A stretch of DNA of 64,000 bases from contig CAJXSZ010000001.1 of the NCBI GenBank assembly GCA_913060815.1, positions 248,001 through 312,000 on the forward strand, given 5' to 3'. This DNA is from an uncultured Sulfitobacter sp. Lineage in GTDB: Bacteria > Pseudomonadota > Alphaproteobacteria > Rhodobacterales > Rhodobacteraceae. The notes below the pieces were generated by a model. It was not told the DNA's origin and did not search any database. It worked only from the letters and a program-made list of their open reading frames with translations. Positions within the stretch are counted from its first letter, which is position 1. Each line of letters begins with the position of its first letter. Shown piece by piece: positions 47,587 through 55,839 of this stretch. Made by a program: the position numbers and the translations under genes.

Positions 47587-48743
47587 GAAGCCTCCGGCGC
47601 GGGGCCGTTGTTGATCCGGTTGACCAGATGCAGACCTGCCGCAACGACGCGGCCTACAAACCCGTGTTTCGCCACATCGCGGTCCGCAACCAAGGGCACG
47701 CGCGTCTCGGCCAGACCTTCGGGGCTGATGATCAGCTCACCAATCTGGTCGCCTTTCGAGATGGGTGCTTTGACAGGACCGTTATAGACGACTTCCGTTT
47801 TCAGCGGCTCAAGCGGACGCACAGGCAACAGGAGCGAGACATCGGCATCCAGCATCAGCCCGACGGTTTGCTCCGCCCCGATGGAAACGGGCGCATCGGC
47901 GATCTTGGTGCCTTTTGTGCCAAGTTCTGTTTGTGCAAACTGGCGAAAGGCCCAGTTGGTCACGGATTCAGATTCGCGGGCCCGCTCTGCTGCTGTATCC
48001 ATGCCCGACAGCACGAAAATGATGCGGCGGTCGCCCTGAATTGCCGATCCGACAAGGCCGTAACCGGCTTCCTGTGTGTGACCCGTCTTAAGACCGTCCG
48101 CACCGATACCCAAACCCAAAAGGGGATTTCGGTTCAAGCGATTGGCAGATTCTGCTGGATCAAAAAGGAACTCTTTTTGGGCAAACATAGGATAGTACTG
48201 GGGGTAGTCCTTGATCAGCTTGGAGGCGATCAGTCCAAGGTCACGCATGGACATACGGTGGCCCGCTTTTGGCCAGCCGTTCGAATTGGTGAAAGTCGAA
48301 TTGGTCATGCCCAATTGCTGCGCACGCATGGTCATCTGGCGCGCAAAGCGTGCTTCTGTTCCTGCCATCGCTTCGGCCAGCACGACGCAAGCATCGTTGC
48401 CTGACAGCACGATGACACCTCTGATAAGATCTTCGACGCTCACCCGCTCACCCGCGCGCAAAAACATCGTAGAGCCGCCATAGGCTTGGGCCGCGGCAGA
48501 GACGGGAAGTTCCTGATCAAGGTCGAGAATGCCGTTCTCGATCGCCTCGAACGTCATAAACAGGGTCATCAGCTTGGACATCGAGGCAGGGGGCAAAGGC
48601 AGGTCCGCCTTTTTAGCCATCAAGACTGTGCCAGTGTTGTAATCCATAACATAGGCTGAGCTTGCGCGGGTATCAAAGGACTGCGCGCTGACAGATGAGG
48701 CCATGAGCGCAAGGGCACTCAGGGTAAGTTTTAGTCCACGCAT
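47583..48743 (-). CDS. D-alanyl-D-alanine carboxypeptidase (PBP5/6-like)
   Basis: 386 aa. Signal peptide 1-20 ending SSVSA. Active-site motifs: SxxK in PASMSKLMT, SGN in VLSGNDACV, and KTG in DGLKTGHTQEAG. The C-terminal beta domain ends in a probable amphipathic membrane anchor (VGRVVAAGLHLVNRI). It trims the pentapeptide stem in the periplasm. GAGAGG precedes the ATG. The SPOR protein is directly upstream. Confidence 0.94.
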   Translation of the reverse strand: MRGLKLTLSALALMASSVSAQSFDTRASSAYVMDYNTGTVLMAKKADLPLPPASMSKLMTLFMTFEAIENGILDLDQELPVSAAAQAYGGSTMFLRAGERVSVEDLIRGVIVLSGNDACVVLAEAMAGTEARFARQMTMRAQQLGMTNSTFTNSNGWPKAGHRMSMRDLGLIASKLIKDYPQYYPMFAQKEFLFDPAESANRLNRNPLLGLGIGADGLKTGHTQEAGYGLVGSAIQGDRRIIFVLSGMDTAAERARESESVTNWAFRQFAQTELGTKGTKIADAPVSIGAEQTVGLMLDADVSLLLPVRPLEPLKTEVVYNGPVKAPISKGDQIGELIISPEGLAETRVPLVADRDVAKHGFVGRVVAAGLHLVNRINNGPAPEAS

Positions 48744-48761
48744 AGTCTTAACCTCTCAGAG

Positions 48762-49643
48762 TTATCCGGAAACGGCATAGGCATCGGTATAGCCTTCGGC
48801 CTTGATCGACGACAGGATTTTGGCGCGCTCTGCGGTGGTCGCAGCGGGGCCCACGACGACACGCCAGAAAGTCTTTCCGTTAATGTTGCTTTGCTTGACG
48901 CTCGGCCCGAGACCCGCGCCGCGCATCTGTTTGGCTGCACGCTCCGCATTTGCCTCGATGCTGAAAATACCGATCTGGATGAACGGTTTGTCCAAACTTG
49001 ATGCCTGCGCTGGAACTGACTGCTGCGGTGTTGCTGGCGGTGTAGCCGCTGCTGCGTCTATGGCAACACCGGCTGCGCTGGCAACAGGGTCGAGCGATGC
49101 GGTGGCCACAGCGGGGGCTTCCGCAATTGTTTCTGATGTCTCGCTCGCAGGTTCGGGTGTCACCGCAGCGGGTTCGGACACTTTGGTCAGTGCTGTGACG
49201 TTCAGCTTTGTCGGAGCACCTGCCAAAATACCGAGGGATGCGGCCGCATCCGAAGAGATTTGCAGGCTTGGCCCCGGAATGTTGCGCTCACGGCGGAAGA
49301 GGGCGCCGACCACAAACTTGTTATTGGCTTGGTTGCGGATAATGACGCGCTCGGGATCATCCACATCGGGATGGGCAACCCAGACGCCGCCAAGGCTTGG
49401 CCGTCCGTCCCACAGGCCGTCATCCGTGACAGAGAAAATTTCTGGCGCTTCGACATCACGCTCTACGGTAGGGCCGGCGGGTGCCGCTGTTTCGCTCGCT
49501 GGCTTTACTGCAGTGGGCAGTGCAAACTTGCCCTGCTCGTCGCAAGCAGCAAGCAAGCCCGTCAGAAGAATTGCCCCCACAACGCCGCGCAAGGCTTTGT
49601 GGCGATTGGCTTCGCTGTGAATTGTTTGAATTTGGCTGCCCAT
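48762..49643 (-). CDS. SPOR-domain lipoprotein
   Basis: 293 aa. Lipobox LLAAC after a hydrophobic stretch marks a lipoprotein. A middle region GVWVAHPDVDDPERVIIRNQ (RlpA-neighbourhood type) and an Ala/Pro-rich linker lead to a C-terminal SPOR domain (FIQIGIFSIEANAERAAKQM ... VVVGPAATTAERAKILSSIK), which binds denuded glycan at the division site. Upstream of the carboxypeptidase, fitting septal wall work. GAGGG precedes the start. Confidence 0.88.
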   Translation of the reverse strand: MGSQIQTIHSEANRHKALRGVVGAILLTGLLAACDEQGKFALPTAVKPASETAAPAGPTVERDVEAPEIFSVTDDGLWDGRPSLGGVWVAHPDVDDPERVIIRNQANNKFVVGALFRRERNIPGPSLQISSDAAASLGILAGAPTKLNVTALTKVSEPAAVTPEPASETSETIAEAPAVATASLDPVASAAGVAIDAAAATPPATPQQSVPAQASSLDKPFIQIGIFSIEANAERAAKQMRGAGLGPSVKQSNINGKTFWRVVVGPAATTAERAKILSSIKAEGYTDAYAVSG

Positions 49644-49842
49644 GTACCCTCGTCCTTATATCCAGAAATGTCTGTTTTGGACACGTCTGATCACCCCTTT
49701 TCGGGGCGGTTTTCCGCACCTTAGCGTGTGCAGGGGCTCTGGGACAAGCGCTGCGCACGCGCATAGGCAAAATTCCCCGCTGCAAGTTGTGATTTTCCCC
49801 AATTGCAGAATCGTTCACAGCGTTTTAGGAAGCCCGCACAGC

Positions 49843-49932
49843 GGAGGTTTGGCAGAGTGGTCGATTGCACCGGTCTTGAAAACCGACGGGCGTGAGAGCG
49901 TCCCCAGGGTTCGAATCCCTGAGCCTCCGCCA
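49843..49932 (+). tRNA. tRNA-Ser (anticodon TGA)
   Basis: Acceptor GGAGGTT pairs with AGCCTCC (one G-T), anticodon loop CTTGAAA (anticodon TGA), long variable arm, T-arm GGGTTCGAATCCC, encoded CCA. 90 bases. The DNA after it is gene-poor. Confidence 0.97.
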
Positions 49933-50783
49933 TTTCTCCAAATCTCGCCGAAATAATTGATTTTGTTGAAATATGAGTGGCGGCCAGTTGATGCTACCGC
50001 ACGCTAGCCACACACATTTGCCACACTTCGGCAGGATCTTGAGGGGAGGGGACGAGGGCGGTCACTCTTTTGCAATTTCTTTGCACCTTACGTCCTGCGT
50101 CATAGGATGAATTTTTTCATAGTAATGAAATGGCGGAAGCCAGATTGAAGACGTGCTGGTCACGATAGACTTCGGGAATAGGGTCTTCTTACCGAGGCTG
50201 AGATCTGCGGAAAGCAAGCATTGTAGGCGCACTGGGGGCGGAAAGGAGACCTTCGCTGCGGGTACAGGACTACTAACGCCTCCGCGGTAAAGCTGCCATT
50301 TAGAAACTGGCTTAAACCAAAAAAGCTGCGGTTGATCATATGTTTAGAACGGGCTGCTGTGCGAGCTGGATTCCTTAATTTATCTGCACGCAGCGCACAA
50401 AACGTTTTGCCAAAGGACAGTCCTTTGCCTAGCAACGTGGCACGTTAAGCCGCCATTCCCAAACGCAGCTGAAGAAAGGAGCAACACTCCGCGTAAGGTC
50501 TAATTAGCGCGGCTATGTCGTATCTCTGGCTTTGCCTGCTTTGTCAGTGGTCATGGGTCTGGGAAGAACCTGCTGTAGCATCTGCAAAGGGGGAGTGAAA
50601 TTTGGCCCAAAGTGGACAACTCAGCACCCCTTTTTACGTTGATCGGGGCCTTAGGAGAACCAGCCTTCACCGATTGGCCACCTTTGGGAAGATCACTCAA
50701 GGGATGGACAGTCATTTGAAGTGTGGGGCCGATCTGCGCAGGAACTCGTTGCTGCGGGCCTCCCGCGCGTTTCAGCTGCGGAA
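49933..50783. other. Gene-poor, decayed stretch after tRNA-Ser
   Basis: 850 bases without a credible gene. Open frames on either strand are short, lack ribosome-binding sites and have no recognisable motif. Local composition is less G+C-rich just after the tRNA. I saw no integrase, no transposase motif and no second copy of the tRNA 3' end. Confidence 0.5.
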
Positions 50784-51110
50784 CTAGAGGTTGGACCACG
50801 CACGCTTTCCTGCGCTATCGATTACTGTGATACGGAACCAGTCCGATGTCGCGACAAGGTCAAAAGGCACTTTTCTGCGGGTCATCGATGCACCATGTAC
50901 GGCGTTTTCTTTGCCTTTTACGATGACGGCACAGACGGCCGAGTTTTCAACGGTTACGCCTTCGGCATCGAAGGTGATGTTGCGCAGCTCGGGACCTGTT
51001 GTGCTGTAATGGTGGGCTGCTTTCAGTGCGGCCAGAAGTGCGTCAGGTGTGTTTACCGCCGCTTTGACCATGACCCATGCGCCGAAATGATCAGGCTTTG
51101 TGAAACGGCA
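50784..51110 (-). pseudogene. C-terminal remnant of a PHP-domain phosphoesterase (CehA/McbA-like)
   Basis: The minus frame from 51110 reads CRFTKPDHFGAWVMVKAAV, then DALLAALKAAHHYSTTGPEL, a beta-rich middle, and FRITVIDSAGKRAWSN before the stop. Those blocks are how PHP/CehA-type metallophosphoesterases end. The metal-binding N-terminal two thirds are missing, and a stop codon sits just upstream in this frame. The remnant has no start with a good ribosome-binding site. Family assignment is from memory of the C-terminal pattern. Confidence 0.55.
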
Positions 51111-51225
51111 TCATCAGTCGCACAAACCCTGCCGTAGTTGCGCGGTAAGGTTGGTCGGCAACGCTACGGCAAGGATATGCCACAACTCGCCTTTTTCCAT
51201 CGCTCCAGATGGACAAGAATTGGGG

Positions 51226-51879
51226 ATGAGTGATGGTATAGCGGCTGGGACCGGAATGCTCGCTGATTTGAATTCGGGTTCAGGCGGCAGCGGTCGGAAT
51301 ACTAGTCGAGTAATTGCAGACGGTTCGTCGGTCTTCGTGCGAAAGGGTGCCGAAAGAGATGACGACTACGTGTTTTGGATCACCTACGGCACGGACGAGG
51401 GTAAAAGAGTGTCAATTGAAGATGCGCCTTGGGCAGTCGCGTCGACTATCAGTTCAGTAACTCCATTTGGTGATGTGCTGCGAGGACACGGCGGTGATGA
51501 TAGTCTGAGAGATAGAATGGAAGCGGATACGCTTTATGGAGATGCGGGCAACGACTTGTTGCTTGGCAGTAAAAGCGATGATGTGCTGGTGGACGGGGGT
51601 GGCCGCGATACGTCCAATGGCGACGATGGCGCGGATACGCTTAACAGCGGCGACGGCAATGACACAATGCGCGGTGGTAACGGCGATGACCGCTTCTTTG
51701 GAGGGGCTGACAATGATGTAATTGCAGCCCATGTGAGGCAAGTCGGCTTGCTATCCTCTCGAATAGTGGGTGCCTTTGGGCATGAAGCCGCGTCTTCGGG
51801 GTGCCCGAACGTTCTGGCAGAGGTTGGTTTTCCCAGACCTGCTGCCCCCGAACTCATCGCATTCGGGGGCGTAGATTGA
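51226..51879 (+). CDS. RTX-repeat protein fragment
   Basis: 217 aa from ATG 51226. Residues about 88-165 hold imperfect RTX nonapeptides (HGGDDSLRD, GDAGNDLLLG, GDGNDTMRGG, NGDDRFFGG, ADNDVI), the calcium-binding repeat of type I secreted proteins. The head has no enzyme domain I recognise, and the tail after the repeats does not look like a secretion signal. Repeats are degraded (SKSDDVLVDG, RDTSNGDDG). Probably a relic of a larger secreted protein; it could still be translated. Confidence 0.5.
   Translation: MSDGIAAGTGMLADLNSGSGGSGRNTSRVIADGSSVFVRKGAERDDDYVFWITYGTDEGKRVSIEDAPWAVASTISSVTPFGDVLRGHGGDDSLRDRMEADTLYGDAGNDLLLGSKSDDVLVDGGGRDTSNGDDGADTLNSGDGNDTMRGGNGDDRFFGGADNDVIAAHVRQVGLLSSRIVGAFGHEAASSGCPNVLAEVGFPRPAAPELIAFGGVD
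51844..51870. other. Hairpin inside the 3' end of the RTX fragment
   Basis: GCCCCCGAA / TTCGGGGGC 9-bp stem with a 9-base loop, just before the RTX stop. No T-tract on either strand; it could be a relic of mobile DNA or a weak terminator for either direction. Confidence 0.35.
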
Positions 51880-51988
51880 GATGACATGGCGGCTCACGGG
51901 CGCGCCGGTGTTACCCTCGGGACGGACTAATGCTGACGTTTACACTCAGCAGAAAGCAAGAGAGCGGCTTTCCTACAGCGCTATTTGT

Positions 51989-52879
51989 CTACAGCGCAGG
52001 CTCTGCCATAGATGACACTGCATCCCGATACGCCTCTGTAAAACTTTGCCCTTCGACACCGCGCGCCAAGGGCGCAAAGACGATGTTTTTGAGGCCAAGC
52101 TCGGTGGCCATTTGAACGGCGCGGGCCGGTGGCTCAGCCTCCCAGATGAGGATTTGCGCACCAGTCTGCTCAATGAGCGCTACGAGATCGGCGCGCTCCG
52201 TTTCTGTTGGCATTGTGCCCGCTTCCCATTCGAGCGAGGAGATAGAAAGGCTGTAGCGTTGTGCGAAGTATTGGTAGCGGGGGTGCGTGGCAATGATTGC
52301 TGTGTCTTGCAAACTTTCCAGCGCTGCGCGGTTGTCCGCATCCAGCGCTTCAAGATCTAGGCGCAATGCATCGAGTTGCGCGCTGACCTCGTCCGCCGGC
52401 GCAATGCCCCGGGCGGTGAGTGCCGCTGCAACTGCTTCGGCCTGTGCAATGGCCAGCATCGGGTCAAGCCATGTATAGGATGCAGTGCCCTCATGGGAAT
52501 GTTCCTCGCCCTCGCCGTGACTATGGGTGATGCTTTCGGTACGGATGAACCGGTCTTCGATGGAGGCCGTGGTGTTCACGACCTTTGAGCGCGGCAAAGA
52601 CACGCGATCAATCCATGTTGCAAATCCCGCGCCATTCAGGAGGATCAGGTCGGCAGATTGAATGGAGCTGATGTCGGCAATAGAAGGCCGCCAGAACGAG
52701 GGGTCGACATCCTGTGGCACAGGGAAGACGACGTCGGCAGCATCCCCCACAAGGCGCTCTGCAATGTATTGCAGCGGGTAGTTGACTGTGGTGATGGTTG
52801 CGCGCTCTTGTGCCATAACGCCGCTCGCAGCGACAAGGCTGAGTAGGGCGGCAAACGCAATTCTCGGGAAGGTCATCAT
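51989..52879 (-). CDS. ZnuA/TroA-like substrate-binding protein lacking two metal-ligand His
   Basis: 296 aa. Signal peptide 1-23 ending GVMA. Cluster A-1 metal-binding-protein fold: VNYPLQYIAERLVGDA, a His-rich loop (HSHGEGEEHSHEG, residues 119-131), ATHPRYQYFAQRYSL (His199) and IEQTGAQILIWEAEP. The usual first ligand motif DPHxY is DPSFW (59-63) and the second, HxWLDP, is YTWLDP (135-140), so two ligands are gone. Last gene of a six-gene minus-strand operon with an FtsX-type ABC pair rather than ZnuB/ZnuC. Periplasmic; metal unknown. Confidence 0.85.
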   Translation of the reverse strand: MMTFPRIAFAALLSLVAASGVMAQERATITTVNYPLQYIAERLVGDAADVVFPVPQDVDPSFWRPSIADISSIQSADLILLNGAGFATWIDRVSLPRSKVVNTTASIEDRFIRTESITHSHGEGEEHSHEGTASYTWLDPMLAIAQAEAVAAALTARGIAPADEVSAQLDALRLDLEALDADNRAALESLQDTAIIATHPRYQYFAQRYSLSISSLEWEAGTMPTETERADLVALIEQTGAQILIWEAEPPARAVQMATELGLKNIVFAPLARGVEGQSFTEAYRDAVSSMAEPAL

Positions 52880-52880
52880 A

Positions 52881-53216
52881 TCAACTCTGGCAATTGCGGG
52901 CGAGATCGTCGGGTGTAACGATCCAGTAATTGTCGTGACTGCCCGTGTCGACTTCGATGGACAATCCGCCTGAATGATCGACGCTGTCGAGCGGAATGGC
53001 GAGTGTCCCATCATCATTGATCGGTAGTGTCAGCAACAATACATTGTTGCCGTCCAGCACGCGGACGTCTGCAATCATCACAGGGTTGCCGTTTGAAAAT
53101 TTGGCTTCAACGGTAACGGTCTCACAATCCGAAGACGCAAATACCGTCATCTGATGTGCCGCCGCCCCCACAGGGGCGACAGCACAGCTTCCCGCCAAAG
53201 CCAATGCGCGTATCAC
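52881..53216 (-). CDS. NikL/CbiL-like small periplasmic protein
   Basis: 111 aa from GTG 53216, which overlaps the preceding stop as GTGA; an in-frame GTG at 53228 is possible. Signal peptide of about 23 residues ending GAAA. The mature protein starts HQMTVFASSDCETVTVEAKF and continues MIADVRVLDGNNVLLL, the pattern of the N-terminal domain of NikL/CbiL, accessory proteins of nickel/cobalt importers (His at the mature N-terminus). A single beta-sandwich domain with no C-terminal TM helix. One base from the next gene. Confidence 0.6.
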   Translation of the reverse strand: MIRALALAGSCAVAPVGAAAHQMTVFASSDCETVTVEAKFSNGNPVMIADVRVLDGNNVLLLTLPINDDGTLAIPLDSVDHSGGLSIEVDTGSHDNYWIVTPDDLARNCQS

Positions 53217-53989
53217 TGGCCTGTCCACTCTTCGAAATGGACCCAGATCACGGCGCCAAGCTCGACCGCTTTTTCCTCACCAGAGCCTTCTTCGGTCAGT
53301 GTGTAGTCGGCGGTGTTGAGGGCCGCAAAACCCCACCAACCATCTGATGGTGGCGCATAGGTAAAGACCCCGGCTGCGTCAGCTTTGACAGTTTGGGTGA
53401 TCATCAATGCATCAGGCACAGTGGCATCGCCGCCCTCATTAAAGAACTCGACCTCGACTTCGGCGTAGGGAACAGGCTCCCCGTCCATCTTGACGATCCC
53501 CTGAAACACATTGTGCTCCCACAGGCCAAACGGCTTGGACAGCGGCACGATTTCGGTCTTGAGGCCCAGTTCACTGTCCCAGCCCTCATCATCCCCAAAG
53601 GCCGTAACGTATGTTTTTGTGTAGTGGATGATGAACGCATCTTCGGCAGGTTCCCAATAGGGTTTTGGCTCCATCGTGAAGATATAGGTGCCGGGACGTT
53701 CAATCGGGTAGCTCAGCGTATAGCCCTGATCATCCATGATCGTAGCGCTCTGCAAGTCGCCCAGTAGATCAGTTGTGTTGCCCTCATGCGTTACGGCAAA
53801 GGACACGGGCGTCTCCAGCATCATGCCATCCTTCTCGAACGGATGGGAGAAGGACATCGTCAAATCAACACTGCGCCCGTCTTCCTGACTGATCATCGGA
53901 TCGTTCGGGATAATCATGCCATAGTGAGCAAAGGCTGGCGTGGCCGCGATCATGCCGGCAAGGGATGCGGTGATAAGATGACGATTCAT
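53213..53989 (-). CDS. DUF4198 periplasmic protein (COG5266-like)
   Basis: 258 aa, AGGAGA 5 bases before ATG 53989. Signal peptide 1-21 ending PAFA, so the mature chain starts with His (HYGMIIPNDPMI). It has DUF4198 features: SFSHPFEKDGM, GTYIFTMEPKPYWEPAED, KTYVTAFGDDEGW and VPYAEVEVEFFN with a transthyretin-like second domain. COG5266 is described as a periplasmic part of cobalt/nickel transport systems. It sits 15 bases after the FtsX-type permease gene. Confidence 0.85.
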   Translation of the reverse strand: MNRHLITASLAGMIAATPAFAHYGMIIPNDPMISQEDGRSVDLTMSFSHPFEKDGMMLETPVSFAVTHEGNTTDLLGDLQSATIMDDQGYTLSYPIERPGTYIFTMEPKPYWEPAEDAFIIHYTKTYVTAFGDDEGWDSELGLKTEIVPLSKPFGLWEHNVFQGIVKMDGEPVPYAEVEVEFFNEGGDATVPDALMITQTVKADAAGVFTYAPPSDGWWGFAALNTADYTLTEEGSGEEKAVELGAVIWVHFEEWTGQ

Positions 53990-54004
53990 TTAGTCTCCTG
54001 TTGG

Positions 54005-55174
54005 CTATGAACCAAGGGCAAGCAACCAACCGGCCCAGGATTCGGAATTGCGGGATACGATAGCTGCGCCAAGCGCTGCGATAATTGCTGACAATGAGAG
54101 TAATGTAATTGTTTCCGCTGACAAGAGCCGCAGCACCATACCGCGCCGCGCGCCGAGCTTTACAGCGGTTGCAATCTCCTTTGCGCGCAATCGGTAGCTG
54201 AGGAATACGGCAAGCCCGATAGCCGCGAGTGCCGCAATTGCGATAATCAGCGTAACAACATCAAGCAAGGATTTGATCCGGAATATGCGGTCGACAAGAC
54301 CTTGAATCACCCCTGCAGGCTCAACCAGTTGGCTCGGGTTTTCGCTATCCAGATAGCGCCCTTTGAGGATCGTAGCCGAGCGCGCATCATTTGGAACCAC
54401 AATCACTGCAGAAGTGGGAAAACCGTCTTGGCTGCCATGAAAGTGAAAGCTGTCGATATTGTCATCTGTGATACGCTGATATTGCACGACAGCCGCGTTG
54501 GATAGGTTTGCAGTGCCTGCTGCAAGATCACTGGCAGTAACGACATCCTCATGGCCGTGGCCAATGCCCTGAATGACCCAAGCGGTTTTTATATCCACAA
54601 AAATCGCGTCGTCATCGGGCGAATTGGTCGGTGCAAGGACGCCGACAATCGGCATCTCAAGCGGATAAACACCATCAAGATCGAAAAGGTTTTCAGGGGA
54701 AGATACGAGGGTATCGCCAACAGTTTTCCCAAGAGTTTTAGCGACCTCTGCTCCGATCACAGCATCGCCGAGAATTGACAAATTTCGCCCTTCAGCCAAC
54801 CGCAGGCCACGGAAATCGAAATAGTCCAGCGATGTGCCGACGATGCGAAACCCGCTAGAGGAAAACGCGGAATGGACGGGAATGGGGATGGCAAGACCGC
54901 TATCCCATACCGCTTCGACCTCGGCCATGGATATCGGGTCAGGGCGTTCGTCCGAGAAATAGAGCGCGGCCATCGTCAGATCCAATTGGGAGCCGCGACT
55001 GCCCAATAGCAAGGGGGTCGCATCGCCGCGCGCGACCAAAGCGCGTTCACTGGTCGAGAGCAGAATTTGCGTCGCCACTGGCACAAACATAATGAGCGCC
55101 GCCACCAGCGTCAGCACGAGGCTGCGCCCCCAGTGATGGCGCAAGTAGGCAAAGGCGAGATAGAGCGCGTTCAT
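54005..55174 (-). CDS. FtsX/LolCE-type ABC transporter permease
   Basis: 389 aa. One N-terminal TM helix (residues 18-38), a large periplasmic MacB-like domain, and three C-terminal helices with the FtsX-domain coupling stretch LSYRLRAKEIATAVKLGARRG. This is the mechanotransmission class, not the ZnuB class. The periplasmic domain has two His clusters: GIGHGHED (His205, His207) and DSFHFHGS (His244, His246). Its start overlaps the ATPase stop as ATGA. Predicted to act with the ATPase at 55171-55839. Confidence 0.88.
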   Translation of the reverse strand: MNALYLAFAYLRHHWGRSLVLTLVAALIMFVPVATQILLSTSERALVARGDATPLLLGSRGSQLDLTMAALYFSDERPDPISMAEVEAVWDSGLAIPIPVHSAFSSSGFRIVGTSLDYFDFRGLRLAEGRNLSILGDAVIGAEVAKTLGKTVGDTLVSSPENLFDLDGVYPLEMPIVGVLAPTNSPDDDAIFVDIKTAWVIQGIGHGHEDVVTASDLAAGTANLSNAAVVQYQRITDDNIDSFHFHGSQDGFPTSAVIVVPNDARSATILKGRYLDSENPSQLVEPAGVIQGLVDRIFRIKSLLDVVTLIIAIAALAAIGLAVFLSYRLRAKEIATAVKLGARRGMVLRLLSAETITLLSLSAIIAALGAAIVSRNSESWAGWLLALGS

Positions 55175-55839
55175 TCCACCGCCCCTTGGCGAAACTCTGT
55201 GAAATCGAGAACACGCTCGAAGCGTGGTAGCAATTCGTGGTCATGGGTCACGGCGAGAACAGCGGCACCCGCCTCGCGTGCCTGCTCGAAAAGTAGGTCA
55301 AGAATGCGCGCTTTGCTTTCCGGATCAAGGTTTCCGGTCGCTTCATCCGACAGGATCAACTTGGGCTGTGTGACCAGCGCACGGCAGATAGCAACGCGCT
55401 GTTGTTCACCCTGGCTCAGCGCCGTTGGGTGGCGGTCCAGCTTGTCTCCGATCCCGCAGGCCACCGCGAGGGCTTCGGCGCGGTCGCGCGCCTGCGCGTT
55501 TAACGTCAGGGCAGGGGTGATACGATACGGGTAGAGGATATTCTGCCGTGCAGACAGATAGTCCAGCAGCGCGAAGTCCTGAAACACAAAGCCGATGGTG
55601 CTGGCCCGAAAGCGGCGGCGCTCCACTTCTGACTGTGCGGCAACATCGGTGCCTGCAACATCGATGCTGCCCGCCTGCGGCGTCAAGATTCCTGCGATCA
55701 GGTTCAAAAGAGTGGTCTTCCCACTGCCGCTGGGACCGACGATTGCGAGGCGTTCGCGGTCGTGCAGATCGAATGCGGGAATATTCAACCGAAAGCTGGT
55801 CGCATTGTAGCGGAAAGTGAGGTTTTCAATACTGATCAT
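55171..55839 (-). CDS. LolD/MacB-type ABC ATPase
   Basis: 222 aa. Walker A VGPSGSGKTT, signature ALSQGEQQRVAICRAL, Walker B LILSDEATGNLD and H-loop AVTHDHEL. LolD/MacB-like group by length and by the IGFVFQDFALLDYLSARQN Q-loop. Start overlaps the upstream stop (ATGA), and its own stop overlaps the permease start, so three genes are translationally coupled. Confidence 0.93.
   Translation of the reverse strand: MISIENLTFRYNATSFRLNIPAFDLHDRERLAIVGPSGSGKTTLLNLIAGILTPQAGSIDVAGTDVAAQSEVERRRFRASTIGFVFQDFALLDYLSARQNILYPYRITPALTLNAQARDRAEALAVACGIGDKLDRHPTALSQGEQQRVAICRALVTQPKLILSDEATGNLDPESKARILDLLFEQAREAGAAVLAVTHDHELLPRFERVLDFTEFRQGAVE

Noticed and set aside
50160-50799. Two minus-strand open frames (91 and 82 codons) in the gap after tRNA-Ser
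   Set aside because: No ribosome-binding site, no domain pattern, odd composition; treated as random frames in decayed DNA.
51720-51988. Possible transposase piece after the RTX repeats
   Set aside because: All six frames were read by eye and none gave a DDE, integrase or known IS motif.
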